From assembly GCF_001307315.1 (NCBI RefSeq), contig NZ_LGUC01000001.1:1-64000 (forward strand): 64,000 nt of DNA. The letters are read 5' to 3'. Within the stretch, counting starts at the first letter, position 1, and every line of letters starts with the position of its first letter. The notes under the pieces are model-generated. The model did no database searches. It was not told the origin of the DNA and worked only from the letters and a program-made list of their open reading frames with translations. Below are positions 8,800-18,480 of this stretch, piece by piece. A program made the translations under genes and the position numbers. This DNA is from Halolamina pelagica (GTDB lineage: Archaea > Halobacteriota > Halobacteria > Halobacteriales > Haloferacaceae).

Positions 8800-9222
8800 T
8801 CAATGTCGGTTTCCACGACGCGACACCATCCTGCGAAGAGAATCGACCTGCCGCAAGCCGTACTCCACGAGACCGCCGATCAGGAAGATCGCGAGAAAGA
8901 CGAACCACGCCCCGAAGTAGAGTGCGTGGGCGTCCTCGACGCTCGCCGCAAACTCCGACCGAACGTCGATGACGATGAAGCCGGTGAGCAGCGTCGCTGG
9001 AACCACGAGCCGGTGGCGAACGAGCAGGTAGAGCGGCACCGCCGCGAGCAGCCACATCCCGACCGTGCTGGATGCATAGAGCACCCACTCGTAGCCACCG
9101 GTAATCGTCACGCCGAGTCGGCGAGCGAACCACACCATTACGACGAGGTGGAGTAGCCCACCCGCGGCGGCGACACTCACAGCCTGCCGTCGAGAGACGG
9201 GTGGGGAGAGCCAGTCCGGCAA
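8800..9222 (-). CDS. Small integral membrane protein (paralogue of its upstream neighbour)
   Basis: About 140 residues, starting MPDWLSPPVSRRQAV from a TTG at 9222. A GTG at 9180 that overlaps the upstream stop as GTGA is an alternative start. Four hydrophobic segments are visible, around LLHLVVMVWF, STVGMWLLAAVPLYLLV, ATLLTGFIVI and AWFVFLAIFLIGGLV. The pattern of a Y, a hydrophobic stretch, then R-(H/F)-R-L-V-V-P recurs in the neighbour at 9177-9674, so the pair probably arose by duplication. No function is recognised. The overlap suggests co-translation. Confidence 0.6.
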   Translation of the reverse strand: MPDWLSPPVSRRQAVSVAAAGGLLHLVVMVWFARRLGVTITGGYEWVLYASSTVGMWLLAAVPLYLLVRHRLVVPATLLTGFIVIDVRSEFAASVEDAHALYFGAWFVFLAIFLIGGLVEYGLRQVDSLRRMVSRRGNRH

Positions 9223-9674
9223 GCCGGGGGAGCGGGCAGCCGTCGCCAGTCACTCCGGCTGACAGCCTCGACCAACCCAGCAAACAGGAACCCGACGAGC
9301 CAGACGGAGGCGTTCATCATGTAGCGCACGATGTACAGCCCGTTCTCGACGACGATGATACCGGTCGGTTCGTCGAGGCGCTCGAATTCGGCGACGTCAT
9401 GGAACGTCGGTCCGGGTGGCGTGAGCTCCATCCCGAAAACGTAGCCAGTCGTGAGCACGAGGGCCAGCAGCGGAACGACGAGCCGGAAGCGAAGTGCAAG
9501 CCAGACTGGAACGGCGGCGACAACAACGAGCCCGCCATAGCGCCAGAGCAAGCCGATCGCTGTGTATTCGGCTGGGCCGACTGCGTAGCCAAGCTCAAGT
9601 GCAACACCCAGGAGTCCGGCCGCATGGAGGACACCGACCAACAGACTGCGTGTGATCCGACCGACGGAGGGCAT
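9177..9674 (-). CDS. Integral membrane protein
   Basis: I start this protein at 9674 (MPSVGRITRSLLVGVLHAAG) because upstream codons look non-conserved. The 165-residue product has about four membrane segments and shares the RFRLVVP turn motif with the downstream paralogue. Its last 25 residues (after VEAVSRSDW) look unlike a normal tail and overlap the next gene by 46 bp, so a frameshift near the 3' end is possible in this error-prone assembly. The function is unknown. Confidence 0.55.
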   Translation of the reverse strand: MPSVGRITRSLLVGVLHAAGLLGVALELGYAVGPAEYTAIGLLWRYGGLVVVAAVPVWLALRFRLVVPLLALVLTTGYVFGMELTPPGPTFHDVAEFERLDEPTGIIVVENGLYIVRYMMNASVWLVGFLFAGLVEAVSRSDWRRLPAPPACRTGSPHPSLDGRL

Positions 9675-9876
9675 ACCTGAGTTGATGTCCGCTTTGGCAT
9701 CTATCTTGTCCCCATCGAGGGAGCTTGGACGCTGGACAGCGGTATCGAAGGGGACGAACAGGTGAGACACGCCGCCCTACTGCGCTACTCGGTCGGGTCG
9801 TTCCCCGCGTTGCTCCGTGAGGAAGGCGCAACAAAACCACCGAAAAACTATTGCGCGTGTTACCACGACTCTAACT

Positions 9877-11535
9877 GTGACTGGCTACCAACAGACGCTG
9901 AAGCCGTTCCTCTGGCGTGCCGAAAACATCACCCCGGAGCGAGAGATCGTCGCCCGCACACACGAGGGGACGAAGCGGTACAGCTACGACGAGTACGGTG
10001 ACCGCGTCGGGCAGTTGGCGAACGCCCTCGACGAGGCCGGCGTCGAAACAGGCGATCGCGTCGGGACGGTCTGCTGGAACACCGACCGCCACTTCGAGAC
10101 GTACTTCTCGGTCCCGAACATGGGGCCCAGCTCCACACGATCAACCCGCTGCTGCCCGACGGCCACATCCAGCACATCGTCGACGACGCCGAAGACAAGG
10201 TGATCTTCGTCGACCCGTCGCTGGCCGAGAAGCTGGCCGCCGCGTACGACCCCGAGGCGTTCGAGAGCGTCGAGCAGTTCGTCGTCATGGGCTCGGAAGT
10301 GCCCGACCTGCCGCTCGAGCCCATCACCGACTACGAGTCGTTCATCGGCGACCAGTCGACGAGCTACGAGTTCCCGGAACTGGACGAGGAACAGCCCGCG
10401 GGGATGTGCTACACCTCAGGGACGACGGGGATGCCGAAGGGCGTCGAGTACACCCACAAGATGCTCCACGCCCACACGATGGCGACGATGGTCCCCCAGG
10501 CGCTGAACATCGACGACGCGGACGTGGTGATGCCGGTGGTGCCGATGTTCCACGTCAACGCGTGGGGATGCCGTTCTCGGCGGCCGCCGCCGGGGCCAAG
10601 CAGGTGTTCCCCGGCCCGTCGCCGGAGCCGGCGGACCTCGCCCGGCTCATCGAGGAGGAGGGCGTGACGCTGACCGCGGGCGTGCCGACGGTCTGGCTGG
10701 GCCTCCTCGACTACGTGGAGGAGCACGACGTCGACCTCTCCTCGCTCGAGCGGATCGTCATCGGCGGGGCGGCGGCCCCGGAGGCGCTTATCGAGCAGTT
10801 CGACGAACTCGGCGTCGAGGTCCTCCACGCGTGGGGCATGACCGAGATGTCCCCGATCGGGACGGTCGCGAACCTGAAACACGACCTCCTGGACGCCCCG
10901 AAAGAGCAGCAGTTCAACGTGAAGTCGAAACAGGGCTGATCGTGCCCGGCCTCGAGTTCAAGGTGATCGGCGACGACGGCGACGAGATCGAGTGGGACGG
11001 CGAGGCGTTCGGCGAGCTGCTCGTCCGCGGTCCCTGGGTGACGATGGAGTACTTCAACAGCCCGGCGGCGAACGAGGCGGACTTCGAGGGGTCGTGGCTC
11101 CGGACCGGCGACATCGTCACCGTCGACACGGACGGCTACATCGAGATCGTCGATCGGGCCGACGACGTGATCAAGTCCGGCGGGGAGTGGATCTCCTCAC
11201 AGGAACTGGAGAACGCGATCATGGCCCACGACGACGTCAGCGAGGCGGCGGTCATCGGTGTCCCACACGAGCGCTGGCAGGAACGACCCGTGGCGATGGT
11301 CGTCGCGCCCGAGGGGACCGACCGCGACAAGTTGAGCGAGGAGCTCCGGGAGATGCTCCGCGAGGAGTACCCGAAGTGGTGGATCCCGGACGGGTTCGAG
11401 TTCATCGACGAGATCCCGAAGACGGCGACGGGGAAGTTCTCGAAGAAGGATCTGCGAGAGCTGTACGAGGGCGAAGAGAGCGAGCTGCTCGAAGAAGACG
11501 CGCCCGCAGACGCGGCCCCGGAAGGCGAGGACTGA
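9877..11535 (+). CDS. Acyl-CoA synthetase (AMP-binding), three frameshifts
   Basis: This enzyme activates a carboxylic acid with ATP and CoA via an acyl-adenylate. The GTG at 9877 gives MTGYQQTLKPFLWRAENIT. After restoring a lost G near 10125, 10567 and 10933, the frame runs through YTSGTTGMPKG (P-loop), HAWGMTEMSP (A5 motif), RTGDIV...DRADDVIKSGGEWIS (A7-A8) and PKTATGKF with the catalytic lysine near the C-terminus. The corrected length is about 553 residues, normal for medium/long-chain fatty-acid CoA ligases. All three losses fall in G runs. The acyl specificity is unknown. Confidence 0.87.
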
Positions 11536-11624
11536 CCAGCCTCGCTGATTCCGGTACGGTTGGGGTTCGACCGGACGCGACAACGTAAAAAAGCTGAACT
11601 CAGTGTTTGTACCTCAGTCGGCCA

Positions 11625-12033
11625 ATGACCGACACGCCCCTCCGTGCCTCAATTAGCCTTCGTGGGGTCATCCTCAACCGACGACGAACTGCTGCTCGTT
11701 CGTCGAGCGAGCGATAGCGGGTGGGAGCTCCCTGGCGGTCGACTCGAACCCGGCGAGAATCCCGTTCCCGGACTGCGACGCGAGATCGACGAGGAGACCG
11801 GCCTCGACGTCGCCGTCGACGAACCGGTCCACACGGTCGCGTGGCGCAACGACGCGGGCCGGGACCGGTTCGGCGTGTACTACTGCTGTTCCACGACGGA
11901 TCGGGAGGTCTCCCTCAGTGCAGAGCACACGACGGCCGAGTGGACGCGCCCCGGCGTGGCCCGCCGACGGCTCAGCGACCCGCAGGCCCGGGGCGTCGAA
12001 CGGGTGATGGAGCGTTCGGTATCCACGCTGTAG
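11625..12033 (+). CDS. NUDIX hydrolase, frameshifted near 11676
   Basis: From ATG 11625 the frame gives MTDTPLRASISLRGVILN. It then shifts near 11676 to DDELLLVRRASDSGWELPGGRLEPGENPVPGLRREIDEETG, which is the NUDIX box (G x5 E x7 REUxEExGU). The two halves join into a normal 135-residue haloarchaeal NUDIX protein. This shift is +1 or -2, unlike most others here. The family hydrolyses nucleoside diphosphates linked to another group; the substrate is not predictable. Confidence 0.75.
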
Positions 12034-12080
12034 CCGGTGGACCCGCAACCCTCTTTTCCGCCCGCCGCCGACCCGCGGGT

Positions 12081-12344
12081 ATGCAGTGGAAGCTCTTCGC
12101 CGATCTCGCCGAGGCCGCCGGTGACCGCACCGTCGCGGTCGACGTCGACGACGACGCGAGCGTCGGCGACGCGCTCGAGGCGCTACTGGCCGCGAAGCCG
12201 GCGCTCCGCGACCGGGCGCTGACCGAGGACGGCGATCTCCGGGGCGACGTGAACCTCCTCAAGAACGGCGAGAACGTCGACCCGGACGACGGCGTCGACG
12301 CCGGCGACGAACTCGCGCTGTTCCCGCCGGTCAGCGGCGGGTAG
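12081..12344 (+). CDS. samp1: Small archaeal modifier protein 1 (ubiquitin-like, MoaD/ThiS family)
   Basis: The 87-residue product starts MQWKLFADLAEAAGDRT and ends ELALFPPVSGG. Length, the opening and the terminal diglycine match Haloferax SAMP1, which is adenylated by UbaA, conjugated to lysines of target proteins, and also acts as the MoaD-type sulfur carrier for molybdopterin. The C-terminal Gly-Gly is the functional hallmark. It stands alone between a NUDIX gene and a small membrane protein. Confidence 0.9.
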   Translation: MQWKLFADLAEAAGDRTVAVDVDDDASVGDALEALLAAKPALRDRALTEDGDLRGDVNLLKNGENVDPDDGVDAGDELALFPPVSGG

Positions 12345-12411
12345 CCCCGCCTCGTCGGCTCGCTCGCGAGACCGGGGTTTCAACACGGCGCCCGACGACT
12401 GACTGCCCGAG

Positions 12412-12696
12412 ATGGCGACGGCCACATTGATCGCGATCTGGCTCCTCGCGCTCGGAACGCTCGGCGTCGGCGCTACCTTCGCGTTCCGAACCGAGACCGC
12501 GATCGCCCTCCAGGAACGAGCCGCAGAGCGAATCAGCTCGACACCGCCTTCTGAGAACCCCGAGTTCTACGACGACACCCAGGAGCACCGGCTGTGGACG
12601 TTCCGGTTCGGCGGGGTCGTGCTCCTGATCGTCGGGTTCCTGCTGCTCGGGGTGGCGGCTTACGGGACGTTCGTCGTCGACTCCTTCCCGCCCTAG
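12412..12696 (+). CDS. Small two-helix membrane protein, 94 residues
   Basis: The protein starts MATATLIAIWLLALGTLGVG (first membrane helix), continues with a charged loop containing ISSTPPSENPEFYDD, and ends with a second helix (VVLLIVGFLLLGVAAYGTF). No catalytic motif is visible. Its TAG stop forms a CTAG shared with the presumed stop of the convergent nicotinate phosphoribosyltransferase. The function is unknown. Confidence 0.7.
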   Translation: MATATLIAIWLLALGTLGVGATFAFRTETAIALQERAAERISSTPPSENPEFYDDTQEHRLWTFRFGGVVLLIVGFLLLGVAAYGTFVVDSFPP

Positions 12697-13846
12697 CGGT
12701 CGCGGGGAAGTCGGTGCACTCGGCGTCCGTGCGTGCGCGTTCGGCCGCGGCGTCGATGTCGAACCCGCGGACCAGTTCGCCGTCCCGCAGCAGCGGCTGC
12801 ATGAGCGACTCGGCGTCGTCGGGGCCCTCGCGGCTTCGCAGCCCGACGTGGTGGCCGCCGTCGTCGGTGCGGTAGACGGCTTTTGCGCCCGAAAGCTTCC
12901 CCCGCTTGGCGGCCGGCTCGCCGTCGACCTCGACGATGTCCAGCGCGAAGTCGACGGGGTCGGCGTTGCTGACGTAGCCACCGACGCCGAACCCGTCGGC
13001 CACGTCGCGTAGCTCGCGGATCGACGCTGGGTCGATGCCGCCGCTGACGAACACGTCCACGTCGCCGTGGCCGCGGGCGTCGAGCTCCCACTGCACCTCC
13101 CGGACGATGTGCCGGAAGTCGCCGCGGCGCGAGCCCGTCGTGTCCAGCCGGACGCTGTCGAGATCGTCGCCCAGCGCCTCGACGGCGCGGAGCACCTCGT
13201 CGACCTCGTCGCTGTAGGTGTCACAGAGCGCGACGCGGGGCACGTCGGCGGCGACGGCGTCGTCGAAGGCGCGCCAGGCGTCCTCCTGATTGCCCCGGCC
13301 GAAGCAGATCAGCAGTGCGTGTGGCATCGTCCCGCCCGCCTCCCGATCGAGCACCTCGCCCGCGGCGACGTTGGAGATGCCGTCGAGCCCGCCGACGAGC
13401 GCCGATCGCTCGACCATCGCGCCGATCGAGGGGTGGACGTGGCGGGTGCCGAAGCTCAACACCGTCGACTCCGGCGCCGCGCGCCGCGCCCGGAGCGCGT
13501 TGGTCGCGACCGCCGAGGCGTGAGAGAGAAAGCCCAAAAGCGCCGTCTCGTACCGGGCGAACTCGAGGTACGTCCCCTCGATCCGGAGCACGGGGCCGCC
13601 GTCGAACAGCGTCCCCTCCGGGAGCGCGTCGGCGTCGATCGGCAGCCCTTCGAGCAGGTGGGCGGCGTCACGCAGCCCCGCGAGGAGTTCGAACTCCCCC
13701 GTCGGGAACTGGTCGGCCGTGACCTCGGCGACGACGTGGGGGTTGTGCCCTGCGTGCTCCAGGGTCTCGGCCGTTCGGTCGAAGTAGGCGTCCGTCGCAT
13801 CGCCTGACTCGATCGCTTCGGGTGGGATGATGTCGAACTCGCTCAT
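12693..13846 (-). CDS. pncB: Nicotinate phosphoribosyltransferase, stop lost by likely frameshift
   Basis: This enzyme joins nicotinate to PRPP to form NaMN in NAD salvage. I start at 13846 (MSEFDIIPPEAIESGDATDAYFDR), which matches the archaeal family opening. The core includes EFELLAGLRDAAHLLEGL, SFGTRHVHPSI and VFVSGGIDPASI. The frame as given runs on to 12533, antisense through the neighbour. Restoring one base just before 12697 places a TAG at 12693-12695, giving 385 residues and a shared CTAG with the convergent gene. I regard that as the true end. Confidence 0.82.
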
Positions 13847-13987
13847 GATCTGGGAGTCGCCCCGACGCCGGCGGGTCGTCCGTGGGCACTGTCTGGGGCG
13901 TGTGAACAAAAAGTCCTGTCAAACGGCGCGATCGGCAGCCGAGTGGGTTCAGCCGGGCGGTCCGTTCGTTCGGCGTCGACAGGTTGC

Positions 13988-14359
13988 CTACTCGGACTCG
14001 TCCAACTGCTCGGCCAGCGTCACCGCGTCGGCGGCGACCGTGGTGTAGTCGACGCCGGCCTCGTCGGAGACCAGGCGGATGTGCGAGGCCAGCAGCGAGA
14101 GTGCCTGCATCCCCTCCTGCTGGTGATCGTCCGCCTGCTGGGCGAACGTGGAGTCTACCTCGCGGCCGTCGCGGACGACGCCGACGTAGAGCGCGGTGGC
14201 GTCCTCGCCGAGCAGGTCGCGGGCCTCAGAGACCCGCTGGGCGAACTCCGCGTCCTCGTCGCTCCCGGCATCGTCGCCGGTAGCGTGATCGCCGTCAGCG
14301 TCGTGGTCGTCCTCACCGGCCTCGGCCGGTGCGCCGTCTTCGCGAGTGTCGTCGACCAC
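13988..14359 (-). CDS. Acidic hypothetical protein downstream of the Rieske gene, 123 residues
   Basis: The N-terminal third (residues 1-40) is a low-complexity Asp/Glu/Ala tail. The rest is helical and includes EARDLLGEDATALYVGVVRDG and SLLASHIRLVSDEAGVDY. It begins 5 nt after the Rieske stop, so the two are co-transcribed and it may be an accessory of the same electron-transfer complex. I do not recognise a named family. Confidence 0.65.
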   Translation of the reverse strand: MVDDTREDGAPAEAGEDDHDADGDHATGDDAGSDEDAEFAQRVSEARDLLGEDATALYVGVVRDGREVDSTFAQQADDHQQEGMQALSLLASHIRLVSDEAGVDYTTVAADAVTLAEQLDESE

Positions 14360-14364
14360 GGGAA

Positions 14365-15231
14365 TCAGTCGTCAGGCCGCGGTCGGGCGACGAACAGCGT
14401 CTCGACGATGCTGAATGGGTCGTACACGGACTGGTGGCAGGCGCAGTAGACGCCGTCCTCGCCGCCGAAGGAGGCGGAGGACTGAGTCTGCTTGTACCCC
14501 GGCACACAGCAGAAGTGGGTACACTTGTTGAGCCACGCAATGAACCCGTCCTGCGTGCTGGCGCTGAGCCAGTCGACGATGGCCTGGTCGGCGTCGGTGT
14601 TGCCGTTGGCGATATCCTCGATGATCGGACTCCGGATCACCTGGATCGGGATGGTGTTCTCGGTGTCCTCGGAGCGCCAACGACCGGTCGCCGGCTTCCC
14701 GATGCCGGCCTTCCCGATGCCGTTGCCCCACGACTCGTAGTCCTCGAACATGTCGACGTTGAGGCGGTCGCCGCCTTCGAGTTCCTCGCTCTGCCAGTCG
14801 TAGGCGGGGCCGGAGTCCGAGCGGAAGTAGTTATCCGACTCGTAGCCCGGTACGATCCCCTGGTAAGACTCGACACCGCAGTACTGGAACCACTCCGAGG
14901 AGTAAGTCTGGCCGCCCATCTCGGCCTCCGCGACCTCGATGGTTCGGCCGCCCTGGTCGACCTCCTCGACTTCGGGCCAGAACCCCTTGAGGTACCCCTC
15001 GTCGTCGATCTCGACCGGGATCAGGGGCATCCCACGCGGTGCGGGCCCCGCAGTGTTCTCGATGGCCATCGCCGTCGTCGAGCCACCGCCCGACCCCGGC
15101 GACTGGGTCGTGGAGTTGATACCGACCGCGCCGGTCGTCCCGACAGCGGCCAGCCCAGCGCCGCCCACGACGCCCTTCACGAACCGCCGCCGCCCCGATT
15201 CGGCGGGATACTTGTCCTCGTCTGCGCTCAT
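14365..15231 (-). CDS. Rieske iron-sulfur protein (Tat-exported)
   Basis: The protein starts MSADEDKYPAESGRRRFVKGVVGG, a twin-arginine signal followed by a short hydrophobic anchor. Near the C-terminus are CTHFCC (CxHxxC) and CACHQS (CxCHxS), the ligand motifs of a 2Fe-2S Rieske cluster; the additional cysteines next to each motif can form the usual disulfide. The 288-residue length fits haloarchaeal menaquinol:cytochrome-c/halocyanin oxidoreductase subunits. No cytochrome b gene is adjacent on the visible strand, which is unusual for petABC-like operons. Confidence 0.88.
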   Translation of the reverse strand: MSADEDKYPAESGRRRFVKGVVGGAGLAAVGTTGAVGINSTTQSPGSGGGSTTAMAIENTAGPAPRGMPLIPVEIDDEGYLKGFWPEVEEVDQGGRTIEVAEAEMGGQTYSSEWFQYCGVESYQGIVPGYESDNYFRSDSGPAYDWQSEELEGGDRLNVDMFEDYESWGNGIGKAGIGKPATGRWRSEDTENTIPIQVIRSPIIEDIANGNTDADQAIVDWLSASTQDGFIAWLNKCTHFCCVPGYKQTQSSASFGGEDGVYCACHQSVYDPFSIVETLFVARPRPDD

Positions 15232-15297
15232 GTCCAATACGTCGGTGCCGCGTTCTCAAAAGCATGGCGAAGCACCCGAGCAACTGGGGACGGCGCG

Positions 15298-16211
15298 TCA
15301 GTCAGCCCGGTAGGCGATCCCGTCGGGATGGATCCCCGCGTCGAAGCGCTCGACCTCGTCGAACGACTCGGTGTCGATCACCGAAATATCGTTGGTCTTG
15401 TTGTTCGCGACGAACGCCCGATCGCCCGACGGGTCGAAGGCGGTCCCGCCGGGCCAGATACCCACGGGGATGCGTTTGACCTCCCACGGCCGGCGCTCGC
15501 CGTCGCGGACGAACGCCGTGTCGATCACCGACACGTCGTCGCTCTCGCGGTTGGCCGTGAGCGCGTAGCGTCCCGCGGGGTCGAACACCAGCCGGACCGG
15601 CGTCGTTCCGAGCATCGCGGTGCTGGTCTCCTCGTAGCTCCCGCCGTCGAGGACGGTGAGGTTGTCGTCGTCCTGGTTCGCCACCAGCAGTTCGCCCGTG
15701 TCGGGGTCAACGGCGAACCCTTCCGGCCCCTCGCCGACCGGCGGGTCGGCGACGACGCGGCGCTCGTCGGCGTCGACGACGGTCACCGAGTCGCTGCCGA
15801 TGTTGGCGACGTACGCGGTCTCCTCGTCGGGGCCGAACGTGACCATGTGGGAGTACTCCTGGTGGGTCGGGAACGTCTCGAGGAGTGCCTCGGTCTCGAG
15901 GTCGAACACGAACAGCTGGCTGCTGTACGTCGACGCCAGCCAGAGTTCGCCCGCGGATTCCCGGACGGCGAGCCCGTGGGGGAACTCGAACAGGTCGTGC
16001 TCGAAGCGGTCCCGGACCTCGCGGGCCTCGTTGTCGAGGAAGAGCAGCGAGTTCCCCAGCGAGCAGGTGACGTAGGCGGTCTCGCCGGACGGCGAGAGCG
16101 CGATCTCGTGGGGTTGAAGTCGGTCTCGACGGTCGCGAGCGTCTCGCCCGTGTCGGCGTCGAGGTAGTCGACGGTGTCCTCGTCCTTGTTGAGAACGATG
16201 AGTTCGCCCAT
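15298..16211 (-). CDS. YVTN/beta-propeller repeat protein, one frameshift
   Basis: The protein starts MGELIVLNKDEDTVDYLDADTGETLATVETDFNP. After restoring a lost C near 16112 it continues as HEIALSPSGETAYVTCSLGN through several blades with the repeating pattern of DP(A/S)G, AYVAN/AFVANN and ISVIDT. The corrected length is 304 residues, about six or seven propeller blades. No signal peptide is obvious. Such proteins bind ligands or proteins, and the specific role is unknown. Its position upstream of the Rieske gene may be coincidental. Confidence 0.8.
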
Positions 16212-16262
16212 GGGCGTACTTCGACAGAGCGTGGGTTAATCGCGAGGGTTCCGGAAATCGCG

Positions 16263-17398
16263 TTACCGTACCTTCCCCCGGGCCTGCACTTCCCAGAGAT
16301 CCGCGACCTCGCCGTCGCGGACGCCGACGATCAGGTCGTGCAGGTTGATCGTCGTACAGACGTGGGGACGATGAACTCGAGTCGGTCGCCGACTTCGAAC
16401 GACGCCTCGGACTCGCTGGTGTCGATCCAGCCGTGCTCCTCGCTGGCGTTGACGTACTCGATGTCGTCGCGGTGCTTCGGGACGGGCAGCTGGGGTTTGT
16501 CCAGCGAGAACGTCTTGCTGCCGCCGTCGACGACGAGGCGGTCGTCGTCGGGCACCGAGATCACCGTCGTCAGCACCGTCGCCGTGCAGTCGTCCTTCGA
16601 CACTTCCCACGGCCGGAGTTCGAGTTCGCCCACGTCGTTGAACGGGTACATCCCCGGGTTGATCTCGGTGACGACGGGGTGGCGGGCGCTGTAGCGCGAG
16701 GTGGCCGTGCCGCCGACTTTGACCTCGGGCACCTCGATCCCGGCGGCCTCGATGTCGTCGACGACCTCCTGTGCGAGCTCCATCGCCGCCCACGCGCGTT
16801 CCTCGAACTCCTGTTCCGTCGACGCCTCGCTCTTGACGTGGGCGTCGTAGGCGAGGAGCCCGTCGAACGCGAGCGCGTCGGCGTCGGCGATTCGTCGGGC
16901 GAGCTCCGCCGCTTCGTCGGGCGCGACGCCGGTCCGGTTGAGCCCCATGTCGACCTCCAGCACCGCGTGGAGCGTCCGGTCGTTGCGCTCGGCGGCCGCC
17001 GCGAGCGCGTCGACCGTCGCCACGGAGTCGACCGTCGTCGCCAGAGCGTCCACTTTCCCGTCGAGCCAGCAGAGCCGGTCGAGTTTCGACTCGCCGACGA
17101 CCTGGTAGGAGAGGTACACGTCGTCGATCCCGTTGCGGGCCATCGTCTCCACCTCCCCGAGCGTCTGACAGCAGATTCCGGTGTCGCCGGTGAGTTCGAC
17201 CTCACGGGCCGCCAGTGCGGCGTTCTTGTGCGTCTTGACGTGTGATCGCAGCTCGACGTCGTGCTCGTCGGCGACGGCGGCGTACTCGCGGATGTTGCGC
17301 TCCATCGCGTCCACGTCGGCGAGCAGCACCGGCGTCTCGAGGTCGTCGACGGGCTCACCGAGTCGGGGGCCCATCTGGTCGCTGGTCCAGGTGGTCAT
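16263..17398 (-). CDS. D-serine deaminase / D-threonine aldolase-like PLP enzyme, one frameshift
   Basis: This is a fold-III alanine-racemase-type enzyme. The sequence starts MTTWTSDQMGPRLGEPVDDLETPVLLADVD and has the PLP-lysine segment SHVKTHKNAAL. It continues with VLEVDMGLNRTGV and the C-terminal domain through LEFIVP. Restoring one C near 16364 (C5 read as C4) extends it to HVCTTINLHDLI...ARGKVR, with the His-x-Cys zinc ligands typical of DSD1-like D-serine dehydratases. The corrected length is 378 residues. It degrades D-amino acids; the exact substrate is unknown. Confidence 0.82.
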
Positions 17399-17449
17399 GC
17401 CGAGAAGCCCGGCCGGCGGCGAGAAAAACTGCCGGGAAGCGGTGATTCG

Positions 17450-17971
17450 CTACCGTAGCATCCGCGAACAGGAGCCACAGAGGTTCTCCTCTTTCACGTC
17501 GACCTCCCGCACCGTCGGCGAGAACGACATCACGCACTTGCTGTTGTCGCAGTGTTCCAGCCCGAAGTTGTGGCCCATCTCGTGGACCACCTCCTTCCGG
17601 ATGCGGTCGGCGAACACCTCCGAGGTGGGTTTGGTGGAGATGCCGCCGTCGGAGGAGGTGTTGAGCCGGTGGGTCGAGATGACCGAGCCACGGCCGTTGA
17701 GGTAGGCCAGTCCGAACACGTAGTTGCGCTGGCGGTAGTAGAGGTCCTCGGTCGTGATGGCGATGTTCTTCTCCCCGTTGCCGGTGTTGCTCGCCACCTC
17801 GATGAAGCGCTCGGCGCGGTACTGGCTCCGCCCGCGGTCGAGCGCGTCATCGGGGATCGGCTGCTCGTTCCGAACGCCGACGTCGCAGTCGTAGACGGCC
17901 CGCAACGCCTCTGACGCCTCGCGTTTGGCGCGGCTCGGGACCGACCCGACTGGAACGATGTCGACGTGCAT
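17450..17971 (-). CDS. amzA: Archaemetzincin zinc protease
   Basis: The 173-residue product starts MHVDIVPVGSVPS at 17971; upstream codons in the frame are not conserved. It carries the archaemetzincin signature HEMGHNFGLEHC (H130, E131, H134, H140) followed by the cysteine-rich SKCVM and NLCGSC segments that bind a second zinc. Length and motifs match archaeal AmzA. Substrates of archaeal members are not known. It is divergent from the UPF0146 gene across 38 bp. Confidence 0.92.
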   Translation of the reverse strand: MHVDIVPVGSVPSRAKREASEALRAVYDCDVGVRNEQPIPDDALDRGRSQYRAERFIEVASNTGNGEKNIAITTEDLYYRQRNYVFGLAYLNGRGSVISTHRLNTSSDGGISTKPTSEVFADRIRKEVVHEMGHNFGLEHCDNSKCVMSFSPTVREVDVKEENLCGSCSRMLR

Positions 17972-18009
17972 ATGCCACCACACGCCGAGGATCAGCATAA
18001 ACCCTCGGC

Positions 18010-18431
18010 ATGAACAGCCAAACTGATTCTTCAATCGTCCGACGGCTTCGGGGCGCCGGCCGGCTGCTGGAGGTCGGCATCGGCGACCGCACCGGCGTCG
18101 CGGCCGGGCTCGTCGACGCCGGCGCCGACGTGCGCGCCACCGACGTGCATCCCGTATCAGTGCCCGATGGCGTCCGGTTCCGCGTCGAGGACGTGACGAC
18201 CGTCGACGAGCCCGACGCGTTCCACCGCGTCGATGTCGTCTACGCGCTCAACTGCCCGCCCGAACTCCACCGCCCGATCGCCGACCTCGCCGAGCGTGTC
18301 GGGGCGACGTTCGTGTTCACCACGCTCGGCTACGACGAGCCGTCGATCCCCGTCGAGCGCGAGCAGTTGGGTGGGGGCGACGCCCCCGGGTGACGCTGTA
18401 CCGCGCCGCCACCCGCGAGGCCCGGCGCTGA
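18010..18431 (+). CDS. UPF0146 family protein, frameshift near the 3' end
   Basis: The frame starts [31 protein letters not shown], with a methyltransferase-like glycine motif, and continues [17 protein letters not shown] and [14 protein letters not shown], all typical of this archaeal family. The frame as given ends at 18393. Adding one base in the G/C runs near 18375 extends it with [13 protein letters not shown] to 18431, for 140 residues. No enzymatic activity has been assigned to the family. It is probably co-transcribed with the HAD gene 50 bp downstream. Confidence 0.72.
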
Positions 18432-18480
18432 CGCCGCCGCGAGTCGCAAACGCCTTTCGCCCCCGGGACCGAGCGGGGGT

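Noticed and set aside
12533..12692. C-terminal extension of nicotinate phosphoribosyltransferase
   Set aside because: The extra residues are Arg/Pro-rich and antisense to the neighbouring gene; a one-base loss hiding a TAG at 12693 explains it better.
14329..16167. Plus-strand open frame of 612 codons
   Set aside because: It is antisense to the Rieske and beta-propeller genes, and its Val/Asp/Arg-rich composition is the usual shadow of high-G+C coding DNA.
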